A stretch of DNA of 64,000 nucleotides from Icerya purchasi (GCA_039619475.1 CM077115.1:32687083-32751082), one strand, 5' to 3'; shown: positions 35,827 to 49,102, counted from the first letter of the stretch. Made by a program: numbers and translations. Notes: generated from the sequence alone by a model not told the origin.

Positions 35827-38532
35827 TAAATTTCACAGTACCTGTCCTTTCGATAATTTTTATATAACTTCCTCCGTAATTAATTATATTAAAACAGTAA
35901 TAAAAATAACAAGTTAATTATCGTACGTCGTAACGTAACGCAATCAACTCTCTTATATGTATATATTTTTTTAACAGCGTGTGAAATACTTCAGTTCTGT
36001 GTCCGTTTCAAATTTCACGCTGCCGTGAATTTTTTTAAGCACGAGATCGGTTAAATATGGCTATATAGGATTTACGCGGAGCCACCGATCAAAAGTTTCA
36101 GTCACCGTAAATCGGTAACTTTTGCACTCCGTCCGAAACAAACTACTTCGTTAGATTGGACCTTATTGGAGACTATATGATTAAAGCATAAATAAAAATA
36201 ATTTCTCTTATAGCTCGACCCCAAACCGGACCACTGAATAATTACGCACCGGGTGCCATACTGCCATATTCGAAAATTGAAGTATCATGTAGTCTGTCAA
36301 TCACGCGCATTAGTTTTAATTTTCGTCACCAAAGATTTAGGAATCCTAGTGACGCGTGACGCTCCCCTAAACCATGTGCCAATTCAAAAATTAACCCCCC
36401 CTAAATCAGTATGGCGAAGATAAAAATTACCCTGATAAGCCTTGTCACAGATATTCACATATGTACACATACGTGTGTGTTCATGTATGAACTTTTTGAA
36501 AATTTAACTAGAAATATATGTAAATATTGTAAAATTTTGATTTGATTCGATGCAGTTATATACAGGCAGCTAATGTAAAATGTTGATTAGTCTCGACTAA
36601 TCTTGGAGCAGCGACTTTGGATAAACCTACACCTCCTTTCAGGGCGAGTATTAAGCTTTATTTTAAAAAAAAAACTCCAATTTATTGCGAAGAGAAAAGA
36701 AATGACAATGAAAATCACCGTGGCACAAACCACTGTGTCGCTGGTGGAAAAATGCATGGCGAAATGCTACTAGCCATGAACTGGCTGAAGGCAAAGTGCC
36801 ACTAATATGACAAAACAACCGATTTCCCATTTTCATATGTGTATGGGATTACTTGTATTTACAAAGAGACCTAATAGCTATGTCGGAAACACGACTAGCA
36901 GCACACGTTTGCGTGCAAGCACACACCACATGTGCGATCAGCTCACATGCGCCTGTATGAACTAGCGGAGTTAGAGCTGCCGCATACTCTCGCTAACAGA
37001 CAGAGATGCTAGAACAAAACTGAAATCTGCTTAGCCGGAGAAATTCCTCTGGTAAAAAGAGTGTCTGATCGTCATCGTCGTCGTCGTCCACATCTTGGTC
37101 TAAAAATAATTCCCCCGAACGCTGAAAATAATTTTTGGAGTCGAGCGAAGAAGTACATGGACACGAAGAAAAAAAAGAAAAAGAAAAAAAAAACAAGCAG
37201 ATCAAATTTGACAATTTACAATCATGCTTGCCTTAATAAGTTTCAATATATAAGTATAAAAAGTTTTAAAAAAAATTTAAGGACAAACACCGGTAATCGA
37301 ATAGCACCGAAATTTTCAATCTTCCGCCGAATTAACCTTCACCTCAATAGGAAAAGTGATAAACCACCAGCCACAAAGTAACCTCAACCTCGCTTCCCTT
37401 CCTACTGTATGAATTTAACAATCCAACCACATAAATAATTGCTACGTAATTATTCAACCCTTCCGCTCAATAACATCCCTATTTTTAACCTAATTATACA
37501 TACTAAAACTAAACGGAGCACTAACGTTGCAACAAAGCGTAGAAGTATTTCTGACAGATGTGTAGTTAGTATAATCACCTTTGAATCGTCTTCAGTGAGG
37601 CACGCTCCTACAAAAATAAGAATACACCTCACTTCTCGCACGAATGCACATACCCAAATCCAATGTAGATTTTAGAAGATCCGAGATTAGCTGCAAAGGT
37701 ACGTGCCAGTGGCAGAAAACACCGCCAATGCCCCGCTTCCCTTCCCCGATTGGGCAAGTCTGATAATGCAGTCGCATGATTAATTTCTCTGCAATCAATC
37801 ACGCCTCTCGTTCGTTACAATTTTAATTTTAGCCCGTTCTTCACTATTCATATTCCAAAACTCTTCTCTCCTATCGCGGAATTTTTCCGAGTACATCGTC
37901 ACCAAACCCGACCAAGATCACCCATTCCCTAGCAAGAAAACGCTGCCGCAGCCGGGGACACCTTGCATGCACTTCCTTCCGCGACCTTCACTAAGGACGT
38001 ATTCTGTATATCAAATCAAATCATTACATATTTATATCGACCCATACGCGAATACGGTTTAAAATTAATCTCAACACCGAATCACACAATCACATGTACA
38101 ACCCGTGCAAGACTTTAATATACAAATAATCATTTATTACACAATAATTACTATACATATTAAAAATCATGTAAACAATTACCTACATATATTTCAACGT
38201 GCAATCGATGCTAGTCGATCAGAGTGGTCAATTTTATTATTTTTAATATTCAGTAATCATCCGTTAAATACGTGTATAATTAGTTAATACATATTTAATA
38301 CTCGATGAAAAATAGTTCTATTGCATTATTTTATGGAACTTATAATAATATCTAAGAACAATAGCGTAATAATTCGCGCAGAAGACTTTGTTGATCCATC
38401 TTTAATCAATTTTCCTTGCTGTGTATTTACATACAATAATTGCGAAGAATTAAGGTGTCATTTTGTAACGCGATTAAGACATTTTAATTCGTCCTCAGGG
38501 AAGCCACCGCGGATTTTATTAAAATTTTGTAT

Positions 38533-38534
<2 letters not shown>
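33093..38534. other. Long stretch without recognisable gene
   Basis: Contains poly(C) (34753-34767), (CA)n (35781-35824), and a GC- and CpG-richer part at about 34090-35200. In that part an ATG at 34318 opens MSGKSxSDNKNEMGKLF-like sequence with no family that I recognise. Upstream-gene promoters could be present, but nothing supports a specific call. Confidence 0.4.
35781..35824. repeat. (AC)n microsatellite
   Basis: Twenty-two uninterrupted AC units. Confidence 0.98.

Positions 38535-38564
<30 letters not shown>
38535..38564. repeat. (ATT)n microsatellite
   Basis: About ten ATT units, immediately before the possible LTR at 38583. Confidence 0.95.
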
Positions 38565-38582
38565 GAGAAGCCCCCAAGGATA

Positions 38583-39151
38583 TGTATTAAGATTAAAAGT
38601 TTTTATTGTAAAATTACCTACATCGATCTCGCTTGAACGGTCGACCGCTGAAAACACAAATTAATTAAAATGGTACAAATACAACACGGCGGCGATTACT
38701 AATTATAAATTCGATAAGTATCACTATTGTCGGCTAGGTGGTGCGGTATCGGCAATGGCGATGGTCCGCTGGTCCTCTGGATCGTTGTGGATCTCCGGTG
38801 GGAAACTTGGTTCGCGATATATGGTTAAGAATAATTTAAAATTTACAACCGCGGTACATTTATCCAGTATAAAAACGATCGAGACTACACTTGATCGGAA
38901 TTAACAGCTCGCACTGTGTCGAGCGGTGAAAAAGTCACGGACAATTCGGCTTATTTTTTAATGACCAGTCCGATGACCAAGCCCGAAACTGATCTTTTAC
39001 CGACTTCAACCGACACAAAAATCGGACTAATCTGCTCGTCCCTTTTTCGTTATTGATTAGTTTCGCGATACCGTAGTGGTGGTAGATCTGTCCTGACGCG
39101 CAACTCGATTAGCGTTGGTGCAGGATGGTCCATTTACCCTAGCCGACAACA
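38583..39151. mobile_element. Possible solo LTR
   Basis: A 569-bp block begins TGTATTAAG and ends CCGACAACA, i.e. TG...CA ends with TGT/ACA symmetry. The adjacent flanks are GGATA on the left and GGATT on the right, a 5-bp near-duplication. A TATAAAA box lies at 38877 on the plus strand, and AATAAAA lies near the left end on the minus strand. The block is richer in G+C than its surroundings and non-coding. No second copy and no gag/pol are present, so the call rests on the ends alone. Confidence 0.3.
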
Positions 39152-39399
39152 GGATTTACATTCGCGCCACTTTTTCGGTAATTTATTAAATTTAATTTTA
39201 CTATTTTATTTTTTATTAATACTTAATGTATTTGTACATGTTATAATTTAATTCCGATAACGGAGCAAGTGAACTATTTTTTATACCGCGATTTATAATT
39301 TTCACTATTACAATATTTAGAATTTTTAAAAATCTTAATTGACGTTTGGCAGCGCCCCCCCCCACAAAAAAAACAAAAAAAAACCCATACAAAATAACT

Positions 39400-39860
39400 G
39401 GCTGATGTGAAGCTAATAAGAAATAAAATAAAGGTTCCTAGTTTTCTGCCTTGGTTTCAATCTATTCTTATCTGTCGTCGTTCCACTGTTGTTTCCTTAA
39501 TTAGGCTTAGAATCAATCATTCTCTACTCCCTTCTTCTCGCTATCGTTTTTCTTTAGCTCTTTCTCCTTTCTGCTCTCTTCACGCTTCTGAGCCTCCTTG
39601 TATTTGTGACTCAAATCCATATCCTGTTCGAATGTTCTGCACTCTCTAACGAACGCTCCTTTCTTTACGCCCAACTTTTAGTTTTGGATATTCCTACTCC
39701 CTTTAACGGTACCCCTATATCCTTTCCTTCCCATTGCCTTCAGTGTTATTCCGTTGCTGCTGTCCTTTGTCTTTTTTCCATTTCTGACCGCCTCGCTATT
39801 TAGTTCTATCTCTTAATTTTTCATGTTGTTGGGTCAAGGCCGCTGGCGCGCCCAGGGTAA
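39400..39860 (+). pseudogene. I-type LINE tail, copy D
   Basis: The frames at 39407-39649 and 39606-39803 read FLPWFQSILICRRSTVVSLI, RLRINHSLLPSSRYRFS and ILFECSALSNERSFLYAQLL. These match the C-terminal segment of copies A-C at about the same distance as copy C. It ends in an A-rich tract (39859-39868). One frameshift lies between the two frames, within the Cys/His core. Confidence 0.72.
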
Positions 39861-40007
39861 AAAAAAAATGAATAAATAAAAAATTTAAATTTGTCAGAGA
39901 TAAGTGTCGCGTAATGGAATATTTTTTCTATTAACTGAGGTTTTTTTTTGTAAACTACTCGTTGGCCATGTATCAGGGTCATTACGGCACAACGAGTATC
40001 GGATTTA

Positions 40008-40330
40008 TTATAATTTGTTTATTAGATTATTTCTGTTAAGGAAGATTAGCATTGTCTGAACCTGTTCTGGGCGGTTATCTAAAAGAAGGTGTAGTGGTTC
40101 GTCCTTGATTCTTGTTAAGTTTTTACATTGTTTCAGGATGTGCTCCACCGAAGGTAGCACTGCTGCATTACAGAATGGGCAGGAAATCGATGGAGGGGCT
40201 CCCTGGAGGACATGGTTGTGAGATATCGATGTGTGTCCCAGTCTCAACCTATTAAGGGCAGAGAATTCTTTTTTGGACATTTGGATCGGTGGCCACCAAG
40301 GATCAACATTTGGTTTAATATTCCTTAGGA
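40008..40330 (-). pseudogene. LINE ORF2 C-terminus of another I/R1-like family
   Basis: The minus strand reads NIKPNVDPWWPPIQMSKKEF, LNRLRLGHTSISHNHVLQ, then CPFCNAAVLPSVEHILKQC (CX2CX9HX4C), and ends LNRNNLINKL. The L-R-x-G-H-T plus CxxC...H...C arrangement is the C-terminal zinc-binding segment found after RNase H in I-type LINEs, also seen in bacteria-independent ORF2 proteins of R1-like elements. A poly(T) run at 39941-39949 may be the 3' end. It is a different family from copies A-E. Confidence 0.72.
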
Positions 40331-40648
40331 AAGTTACATGTTGGGACCAGGATCAGCTAAATACGTTATATACTTTTTATTCTCTTTCAATCTCCTCTAT
40401 TATTATTCTACTTGTATATCGTATGACATACCTTAAACACCATTCGAACTGGTTACTATAGAAGCGCCGGCCTGTTCGTCTCGCGCTGATACACATATAG
40501 ATATGTGTGGTGATATAATTTTAATCATAAATCGACGTATTATTTATACTTTAATTATTACTATTTTCTTAAATCATAAACATCGGACGTCACCGCGTAA
40601 TTTTTAACCTGTGTGATTGAGGCGGTATTTTTATTTTTCCTCAACATT

Positions 40649-40790
40649 AAAGATATCTTTAGATCTCATTTTACTTAATAGATGACTAATGTGACGTGTG
40701 CCTATTCGATCTCGCTATTGATAATTCCGGGGCCATAATGAAACGCGCGATTTAAAAATACTTTTATCTATCAAACTTATATACATATTG
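40649..40790 (+). repeat. Direct repeat R5, copy 1
   Basis: About 140 bp, starting CATTAAAGATATCTTTAGAT and ending ATCTATCAAACTTATATA. It recurs at 42331-42470 with roughly ten differences, so the two are recent copies of one sequence. Non-coding. Confidence 0.85.
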
Positions 40791-40902
40791 ATACGGATCC
40801 GGTATTTGCAGCGCTATCTTTTGACGATGTCCGAGTTATAAAAATACTCCCCGAAACATCATTAATTCACGATCTCTCGGGCATCGTTCTTTTTAGCCGT
40901 CG

Positions 40903-40913
<11 letters not shown>

Positions 40914-40937
<24 letters not shown>
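40914..40937. repeat. Poly(T), possible 3' end of a minus-strand retroposed element
   Basis: A 24-bp T run followed by TTTAAATAAGAAAG and then a GC-richer block (40955-41005). If read on the minus strand this would be a 3' UTR plus poly(A). No coding part could be recognised upstream. Confidence 0.4.
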
Positions 40938-40939
<2 letters not shown>

Positions 40940-41544
40940 TTTTAAATAAGAAAGTTGTGGGTCTCACAAGGCAATTTTGCCCGTTTCGTGAGTTCCCGTC
41001 ACCCTCATTATCGTTTATTTGACATAAATTTACAATTTGCTAATAACATTTGAATACATCTAAAATAATATTTCTTATCACTATAGTAATTTAATTAATT
41101 TAATACAGTAACTTCTTATGACTACACACTTAGCACCTATACATCACCAACCAGTCACACTCTGAATAATCATTCCCACTAATGTAAAAGAAAGAAGATC
41201 TTTTCCGCTACATTATTGAAAATCATCTACATGCCCCTGTTGTAGTGCCTTATCAAGTATGCTTACTCGGCCAAAACGGAAAATCCCGTGCCTGTTCGTT
41301 CGATCAGCTGCACCGGGATGATACTACACTAGTGTCTGTGTAGTGGTAGTAGTCGAGGACTTAGGCAGTGACATGTGCTTGCGGCGAAAGCGCGCATCCG
41401 TACTGTGTGCCGAATGACCTTAAGCCAAAGCAGAGATTTCGGATGTATTGCGCCAAAAGTCAGGCAGGGTAGTTAGTGCGGGGATCTATGCAGAAGTTTC
41501 TATAAAAACAATTCTGCGTAGCCTTTGGTTGTCGCTTAATAACG

Positions 41545-42330
41545 GTCGTCGTCGATCGATCGGTGTTCGTTACATATCTGGTCGCTGTTGCACGTGTATC
41601 GAAATGAATACGCGCCATGCCGCATAATTTACTGTTTTTTTTTGTTGAATTTTTTTGGTAAAAATTTAAATTTTCTGTTATTTTTTTTAATCGTGGCCGA
41701 GTACACATGCATCAGGATCGCCGTCCTGTCAGTTTTTTGTGAATTTTCCGTCAAAATATAAGTTTATTTCTTTGGTGTAAAAGTTTTGTTATTGAACACG
41801 TGGTATCGGCTTCGTGATATCTCTAGCGGGAAGACCACCGCCGTTCCGGGGCCGGATCGAGAACGAATTGTTGTTTATTTTTTTTTTATCTTCTATTTTC
41901 TTTTTAAATTATTTTCGATAAATAAAAAAATTGGAATAAATCAAAAATAAAAATAAATAAATAAAAGCCTAATGCTCGTATAAAAAAAAAAAGAAAAATG
42001 CTCGTATGAAAAGAAACTATAAAAAGCAATCACGATAAACTATTTCACTAACGGGAAAATAACAAAAAATCATTTCATTAACGAAAATAAGTGAAAATAT
42101 TTCACTGATCTCCCTAAACAGGGACTCAAAGTCATAAATCGTATCTATGGCTTCCTGAAATCAGGGACGATCAAAAAGACAGTAATTCGTATCAATAGCG
42201 CCCGTAACAGGGACGAAGTAGCAAATTCGTATCAATGGCATCCGGAACAGGAACAAAAAATTAAATTCAAATAGTAGCAATTCGTATCAATAGCGCCCGT
42301 AAGAGGGACCGAGATCGCAATTCGTATCAT
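41545..42330 (+). repeat. LINE-5'-UTR-like block with 35-40 bp tandem units
   Basis: The part at about 41780-41990 matches 59445-59620: GTTATTGxACACGTGG, TCGTGATATCTC, ACCGCC.T and AAAAGCCTAATxCTC are shared in order. After it, three to four imperfect units of the form AATTCGTATCAATAGCGCCCG plus TAACAGGGAC lie at about 42130-42330. The last unit runs straight into repeat R5. Short GC-rich tandem units ahead of an otherwise AT-rich element resemble LINE 5' UTRs, but that is inference. Confidence 0.5.
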
Positions 42331-42470
42331 TAAAGATATCTTTAGATCCCATTTTACTTAATAGATGACTAATGTGATGTGTACCTATTTCATTTCGCCA
42401 TTGATAATTCCGGGGCCGTAATGAAACGCGTGATTTAAAAATACTTTTATCTATCAAACTTATATATGTA
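42331..42470 (+). repeat. Direct repeat R5, copy 2
   Basis: See 40649-40790. The two copies are 1.68 kb apart in direct orientation and surround the LINE-5'-like block. Confidence 0.85.
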
Positions 42471-43179
42471 CACATATACCCGGTCGCGGTGAACTCGGAT
42501 GCTAACAGGGTCTTTTTTTTTTCTATTTTTTTCATTTCAAAGTGTTTCTAGAGTAATTCATTTAAATTTACATATCAGAAGCCATTAATAAGTCCGCGCA
42601 TGTACTTGCTGATATAATGCCAAGACCGATAAATGCGGAAATGCCTTCAGAAAGAGGAATTTATCAAAAGTAACGTTACAGAAAGACCGTGCATATGAAA
42701 CGACATTACGTACATATATTAGAGGCATTGAGATGGAAGTACAAATCCTGCGGTGTGTTTATGTGTGTTATGTGTGAATACTGGCAACTCGGCAATCCAC
42801 ACAACTACAGTTTTTCTTTCTCTACATAATTCAAAATTCGTGCCTTCGACTACGCCACGCTACTCTTAAATCATCTCTAATTCCAGCAATTCTGGCTGAA
42901 TCCAACACACCCCACCTCTATTTCTTCGCAAATTTCATTTAGGCTATTATTTCCTCACTGAACGTTTTTCATGTACGCCTCGTCTCTTACCCTTACTTAC
43001 ACTCCTATCATTCATTTATAGCTAAGTAAATAATCTCCGTCTTTTACTTTTATCTTCGCCTTAGTCCATTTTGGCCTTATACAATCTCACGGCCATAATC
43101 TCCCGTATTTTTCATTCGACTATGCTCATCGCTGACATCCTCTAAAACTATTTTTTCTACCTTCACTTTGTCCCTTCCT

Positions 43180-43477
43180 CTAATTAAACAGATATTCTAC
43201 CGCTCTACCAATTCCGTATTTTCCTCGCATATAACTATTTTCTCTCCTTACTGTCCATTGCACCCCTCCGATATCCAATTTATTTGTGATCCCGATCACA
43301 TAATGTTCCGTTATTCGTCTCTTGTAACGGAACAAGCTTCTTTCTACTCTTCCCTTTTACAAATCGGCATTCCCACTCCATACAGTGCTTCGTTCATTCT
43401 CTCCCTTCCTTCTTCTTCCGTTGTTCCTTTTTTCCTTTGTTCTTGAACCAATGTAGACAAACCGAAAAAAAAAAAAA
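43180..43477 (+). pseudogene. I-type LINE tail, copy E
   Basis: The frame contains SPYCPLHPSDIQFICDPDHI, MFRYSSLVTEQASFYSSLLQ and GIPTPYSASFILSLPSSSVV, nearly the same as copy B at 51035-51565. The 3' untranslated end, TTCTTGAACCAATGTAGACA, is followed by poly(A) at 43465-43477. It is 5'-truncated just upstream of the Cys/His core. Confidence 0.8.
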
Positions 43478-46400
43478 CAATCTTTAAGATATTATTTAAT
43501 ATACCATTACTATAAACTAATAGCGAGCACATCGATTTTTACGAAATATTTCCTATTCTAAAAAACATCTGATCATTAAATTTTATGATGTGAAAAGGCT
43601 TTAAAAACAAAATACATCTATGTACATATAAATGTGTGTGTGTGCGTATAATTATTTTACAAATATTTCTTTATGTATCCTTTTGGGTTTGTTATTCAAG
43701 TTTTCTTCCTCCCATGTTTATTCATATCGGGCTTTTATAATTTCTGCTTATCCGTAACAGCATCTTAATGTTGCGGCCGATTAGCCTTCGATCGAAAAAT
43801 TTGAGATAAAACAACGATCATTGCGCCACATTTGTTTGATCCCACTATCGTTTTTTGTTCTTCACTAGTCTCTACTTTCTTCGGACACTTTATACCGTCT
43901 GTATTGTGTATATTTTTCTTTAATCTGAGATAACATTCGGCATCTGTAGAGAAAGGTCTAATAGCATATAGTTGCAAAATCGACGCTTCGAAATACGGGA
44001 ATAACACACGTCGCGCCTTTCTAGTACGTAACGGGTTACTTCATTAGAGCCGCCTCCGACACTGGCAGCTGTTCGGAGGTTATAAGCGAGAGGGATGGGG
44101 GACGAGCAAACGTCAGCTGTTTGTAAGTTGCCAATTTCCATTCGGATATCCGATGTGACTATAAAAAGGTGGGCAAGTTTAAAAATCAAACATACCGAAA
44201 AACCGAGACACAGCGGGCACATGGTGACAGGCGGGTGGGCGGCTAATCTTTAAGTGGGACCGCTCCAAGTGACTTTTATTGATTAGCGCGCGAAAAGACG
44301 GTAGCTCGTGTTTAATTTTGTCGCCGACTTGCGGTTTCGCAGCGCTCACACCGCCGGCCCTTATCTCTTAATTTATCGCGAAATTCGCGCCATAATGCGT
44401 GCAGACAGAATTTCCCAGAAAAAAAAATTCGTCCCAGCAACAAATTTATTTTTACTGGCGATTTTTCGCCGTTCTTTAGCGTCCTTCCGAAATAATTCGA
44501 CATTCCCTTTTACTACTTTTATTCGCATTTTCCTCTTCCTCCGTGTCCGCTTTAAGACCTTCCATTTGTTCCATTTTCGCCAGCTTTTGTTTCACAACCG
44601 CCACCGTGCACCCCCACCCCCACCCCACGTCGGTTATTTCACTATTCGCCTTCAGTTTATCATTCTGAACTTCGCTTTCCACTCGTTTAATCGAAGCTCA
44701 TTTTTCAAATCAGCTTCCACCAAACTCCTGCTGCTACTGCTACTACCGCTGCTTCTGGTCTTCTTTCCGATCGACATAGCTGACAGTTTCCCATTATAGC
44801 AACGCTGCCGACTAATTTTCCGCTACGCGACCGTTTCTGCTGATATCGCGTCAACTTTCTTTATTATACTGAGCGCTGTGTGTATTTTTTTTTTTTCTTC
44901 TTCTTAAAGAAACTTTCGCGATAAATATCTCCGGAACATCTCCACATGCCGATCTCAACATGAAATTTCTTCGAAACAGCATGCAGTGTAGTTGCTTCAC
45001 AACTTGGCTCCTATTGGCCGCGACAACCAAAATAACTTTTCACGCCGTGTAAAGAACTTTTATAAAATTACATTCAAAAAATGGGTCTTAAAGAGAGGTT
45101 CCCCTTTGAAACATGTCGGTGGCCACTCTAAAAACAACCTCCCTACGCAACGTTACAAGCAGATAAAGCTGCTTAATCGAGAGCCTGACTTCGGTGCGGA
45201 TCAACACTTAAATAAGCTCTTAACTATTATAAGCTTAAACTCTGGCCGAAAAATTCCGCAAGAGTTCCCCCTTCTCTCACCATCATTCGAACTCGTCGAG
45301 ATACATAGTGATGATTATTTTCATTTTCAACGCGTAACAGTGGAATGATTCCAATTTCACTGGGAACCAACTCTAGGCTAACTTACGGGGAAAGGTTACC
45401 GATGAAAACTTCTACCCGTTCCGCAGTATAGTATTAGAAGAGAAAAAAAAACACCTATCCTACAAAACAAAGGAGCACCTCCTTTATTGCACACCACCCT
45501 TCCGGGCGCGAAACCCACTCCACTTATACTGCTCACTATGTTCTTGCTCTTCCATTTCCATATATTGTTCATTAAATTTGTCGGCTACTTTGGTTTCTTT
45601 AATCTTTAACTCCGTCTTTAATCTCATCACTCTTTTAATCTCTCCAATTGGGCAAATTTTCTGACGTGCCAAAGACAGTTTGTCTCGCTTACTTTCGAGC
45701 ATCTAGGAAAACACCTAATAAACACGTGAAAATGATCTTCCCACAGTTGTATAAATACAAAATTACATAACCGTTTGCGCGCACTATGATGATGATGACG
45801 ATTGTCTGAAAGTCACACAGGTAAAGTATATATAATTTGGCCAGGTGAAATATTACCGAACCATAAAATTTTACACCGGGTAAAAAAAAAGTAAAAAACG
45901 CTTTGTAGCCTTCTTTTTTTCCAATTACTACATTGTATTAAAGGTTTAATTTTCCTTTTTTTTACTAGTCCGGTGACAAGCCATTGAACCATCATCAACT
46001 CTAGTCGACAGGGAACAAAACGAAATAATTTCAAAAGAAAACGATAATCAAAGCAGAGATCCAGCCGACAACAGCCAAGGATGACACTAGGCGAATACCA
46101 TAACAATTTCGAGGCAACACGGGTTGTTCTGGTGCCTACGGAGAATGTCTACGTACAGAACTACTAAAAGAAAACTGGCCAGATCGAGTCTGCTTCGGCG
46201 CGCTGGTGAATGTAACGTTGTTAATAATAATGAAGTATAGAGGGGCGGAATGCATACGAATTAAAACGTCGATGCCATCTAATAAATTTAAACAAAATAA
46301 CAAGAACCTAATGTCATTTTATCACACGGAGGGGCTATAGAAAGAGGGAGGAAAATCGCAAAGGACATTCGGAAAAGGGTCCTTCGGCAGCGTTCGTGTT

Positions 46401-47952
46401 CATTTCAATTAAACAGCAGACGAGATTAATGCGTCGTAAGAAGCGTGCGACATATAATAGTTCAGAACACTCTATGGTAATTCGGACTTGAAAACGTCAA
46501 GCCCACTCGAGAATCGCACGACCGACAGATCCTTAAGGAGCAGAAAACCAGCCCCTTGCATGAGTTCGACCATTTTTTTTTTTTAAAGTTAACCCAAATT
46601 CAGAGTAACTATTTAACCTCAGAATAGAGATCGACAATGTACCGTATCAAAAGCGCACTCTCCCGTCCTTCATTCGTACCGAAATGACCGGGCACTCCGC
46701 GTACAATCTTAAATCTGCACCTTCTACCAAAAATGTTAACTCGTCCGTACTTAATTTCATAAATAAAATCTGATAACTGTTGTAATAAAAATTTAAGGGA
46801 ACTTAAACTGTGTCGGGACATATCGAATACATTCGGCTCAGATTTACATAATCACAAACTAAATGAGAACAGAGGAAGGGTATGTATCTTTTAATTGTTC
46901 GTATAAAGAGAGTAATACCGGTGTTAAAATTTTGCGTAATTAATACCGTAAAGTAAATTATTAAACGAACTAGACGGAATTATTGGAACAAGAAATGGAT
47001 TGTATCTACAACACGTTTTCTTGACTAATATCGTCAATAATGTTAATTTTAGATACATCTGGGAAGGAAAACAATAATTACGGGATTTTCTTAATAAAAA
47101 GCTATCAGCCAGAATGTTAAAAAAATGAGAAAGAATATCACAGTCCGTGCCTTTGTAAGTACCCAAATTTTTCAAGTTCCTTGCAAATAGAGTCTAATCT
47201 ACAGCGAATTAACCGATTTAGAGCCAGAATTAGCAGTTTATTTCCACTGAGATTTTAAATGAATATTTATGAAACCTGTACAGTCTGCCTTGAAGTAAGT
47301 CTATAAAGTGTCTCTGGGTAAAGTTTTAAATATTTAAAGGTACGCAAAAACAGACACATTAAATCTGAGAAGGGGGTTTAAGTTTGTATGTGAATCGAAT
47401 GTTGCATAAAGTACATCTTTCCGAAAATTTCAGCTTCTTAGCTCCACAGAAGACCACACTATAAGTCTATTTATGTGATTTTATGTTTTTTTAGGACATC
47501 GCAGCTAATATACATATATACACAGGGACGAATCCAAAAGGACATTCGGAGGGGGGATTATGACACACTGAGGGAATTTTCATCTAAGGCTGCTGACGCA
47601 CGTTTGATTATGTTTTAACTTTTTTTCTTTTGACTTGTATAGAAATTACTCTACATATAAAAGAATACGAAAATAGCAAATTCAACTTGAAACAAAATGA
47701 AATACTTGGCTGTTATTTTTCTGATTTTTATTTAGAACAGGGGGGGGGGGTTCTTCGCATATTTATTTTATAAATAACAGTGTACATTTTTCACTAATAT
47801 TCATACTATCAATAACTTCCATCATTTTAATTTATATATTAATAATTTACACGAATGAATTACCGTATAAAAATGACATATATTATTGATTATACCCGTA
47901 ATAAAAAATTTTGCATAAAATATTAATAAACTACCTAAAAATATGGAGCATA

Positions 47953-47984
<32 letters not shown>

Positions 47985-48263
47985 CGTAATGCAAAAACAA
48001 CCTAAAATTATTTTAAATTTTTGATTTTTTTCAGATTTTTGTGTATTTATAAGAACTATTTCAGTTCTAAGTCCCGCCGGACACGACCTTGAACATACCC
48101 ATTCTTCGACACCACATCGTCTAATCATCAAAAACATCTACTACTGCTATATGCTATATATACGAAATTTCTAAAATACCACTGACATGATTTAGAGTAT
48201 TGTAATTTAAAAAAGGTAATTATGCTTCCGAAAACATGTTGGTTTTTTAAGTTTTAATATATA
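43478..48263. other. Long stretch without recognisable gene
   Basis: The longest open frame, 44308-44799 (163 codons), is pyrimidine-driven with runs of Leu and Pro and no domain. A GC-richer patch at 44040-44400 and a CpG-rich patch at 46100-46560 could belong to a gene, but no exon can be supported. Confidence 0.4.
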
Positions 48264-48379
48264 CAGAGTTGGCCATATTAGGTGAACCCATTTGGCAACA
48301 CTGTAACTTTAACACGGAATGTGAGAATGACTAACGATAGCACGCGTTAGAAGCGTCAGTCTTAGGAGATTTTTGCTGT

Positions 48380-49085
48380 GGAGCAGTACACACCAATCGG
48401 ACGCGCTGAAATTGTTCAGCTGTACAGCATTTTAAACTTCTCAATAGTGAAAACTCAACGTGCATGGAGAAAAAAAAATTAATTAAAAAGTGCGCCGTCA
48501 AAGAAGACGATGAAGCCTTTGCACGAGAGACTTTTGTCTTCTGGTACTGTCGAGGCGTCGAAATAAAAAGTGACCGAGACGATCCGATGAAAATATAGAA
48601 ACCGGTGTTGAACGGTCACTGCAAACATTAGGTTTAACGGTGGCAAAGCAACAACTGCCAATCAGGTGCGTTATCGGGCTATGATAACCGATTTTTTGAT
48701 GCCGATTGTTCGTGAAAATGATACAGAGCACTTCTGCTTTCAACAAGATAGCACACCACCTCATACAGCTCTGCCACCATCGATTTTTTGAAGCCATTGT
48801 TCCCCGGTCGCTTGATATCAAAAAAAAAAATAAAGTTGATTTTGACTGGCCTCCGCGTTCACCTGATTTGAGACACCGCCAGACTTTTTCCTCTGGGGCT
48901 ACTTGAAGTCAAAGGTTTATATCAACAAGCCAAGAATGCTAGACGAACTTAAGGCCACAATCCGCTAGAAAATAGCCGCCATGTCGGCCGAAGCATTGGT
49001 AAATACGATGGAAAATTCCGAAAAACGGGCACATTACGTCATTCGAACTCAGGGTGACCATTTGCGCGATTTAATCTTCATAAAG
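48380..49085 (+). pseudogene. Tc1/mariner-like transposase with DUF4817-like N-terminus
   Basis: N-terminal helix-turn-helix sequence: VEQYTPIGRAEIVQLYSI, KTQRAWRKK, APSKKTM..LHERLLSSGTVE and RPRRSDENIE. This layout resembles the DUF4817 N-terminus of a widespread insect transposase group. After a deletion of roughly 200 codons the C-terminal half follows: RAMITDFLMPIVRENDTE, FCFQQDSTPPHTA (second catalytic Asp), FDWPPRSPDL and LWGYLKSKVYINKP-like sequence, ending HYVIRTQGDHLRDLIF. Four or more frame changes and several stops are present. The first catalytic Asp lies in the deleted part. Confidence 0.75.
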
Positions 49086-49102
49086 TTATGTAATCAAATC
49101 TA

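Noticed and set aside
40649..42470. LTR retrotransposon with R5 as its LTRs
   Set aside because: The repeats do not start TG and end CA, no primer binding site or gag/pol lies between, and no TSD is visible.
44308..44799. 163-codon open frame on the plus strand
   Set aside because: Pyrimidine-rich composition yields runs of Leu, Phe and Pro; there is no domain, no flanking gene signal, and other frames here are also open for long stretches.
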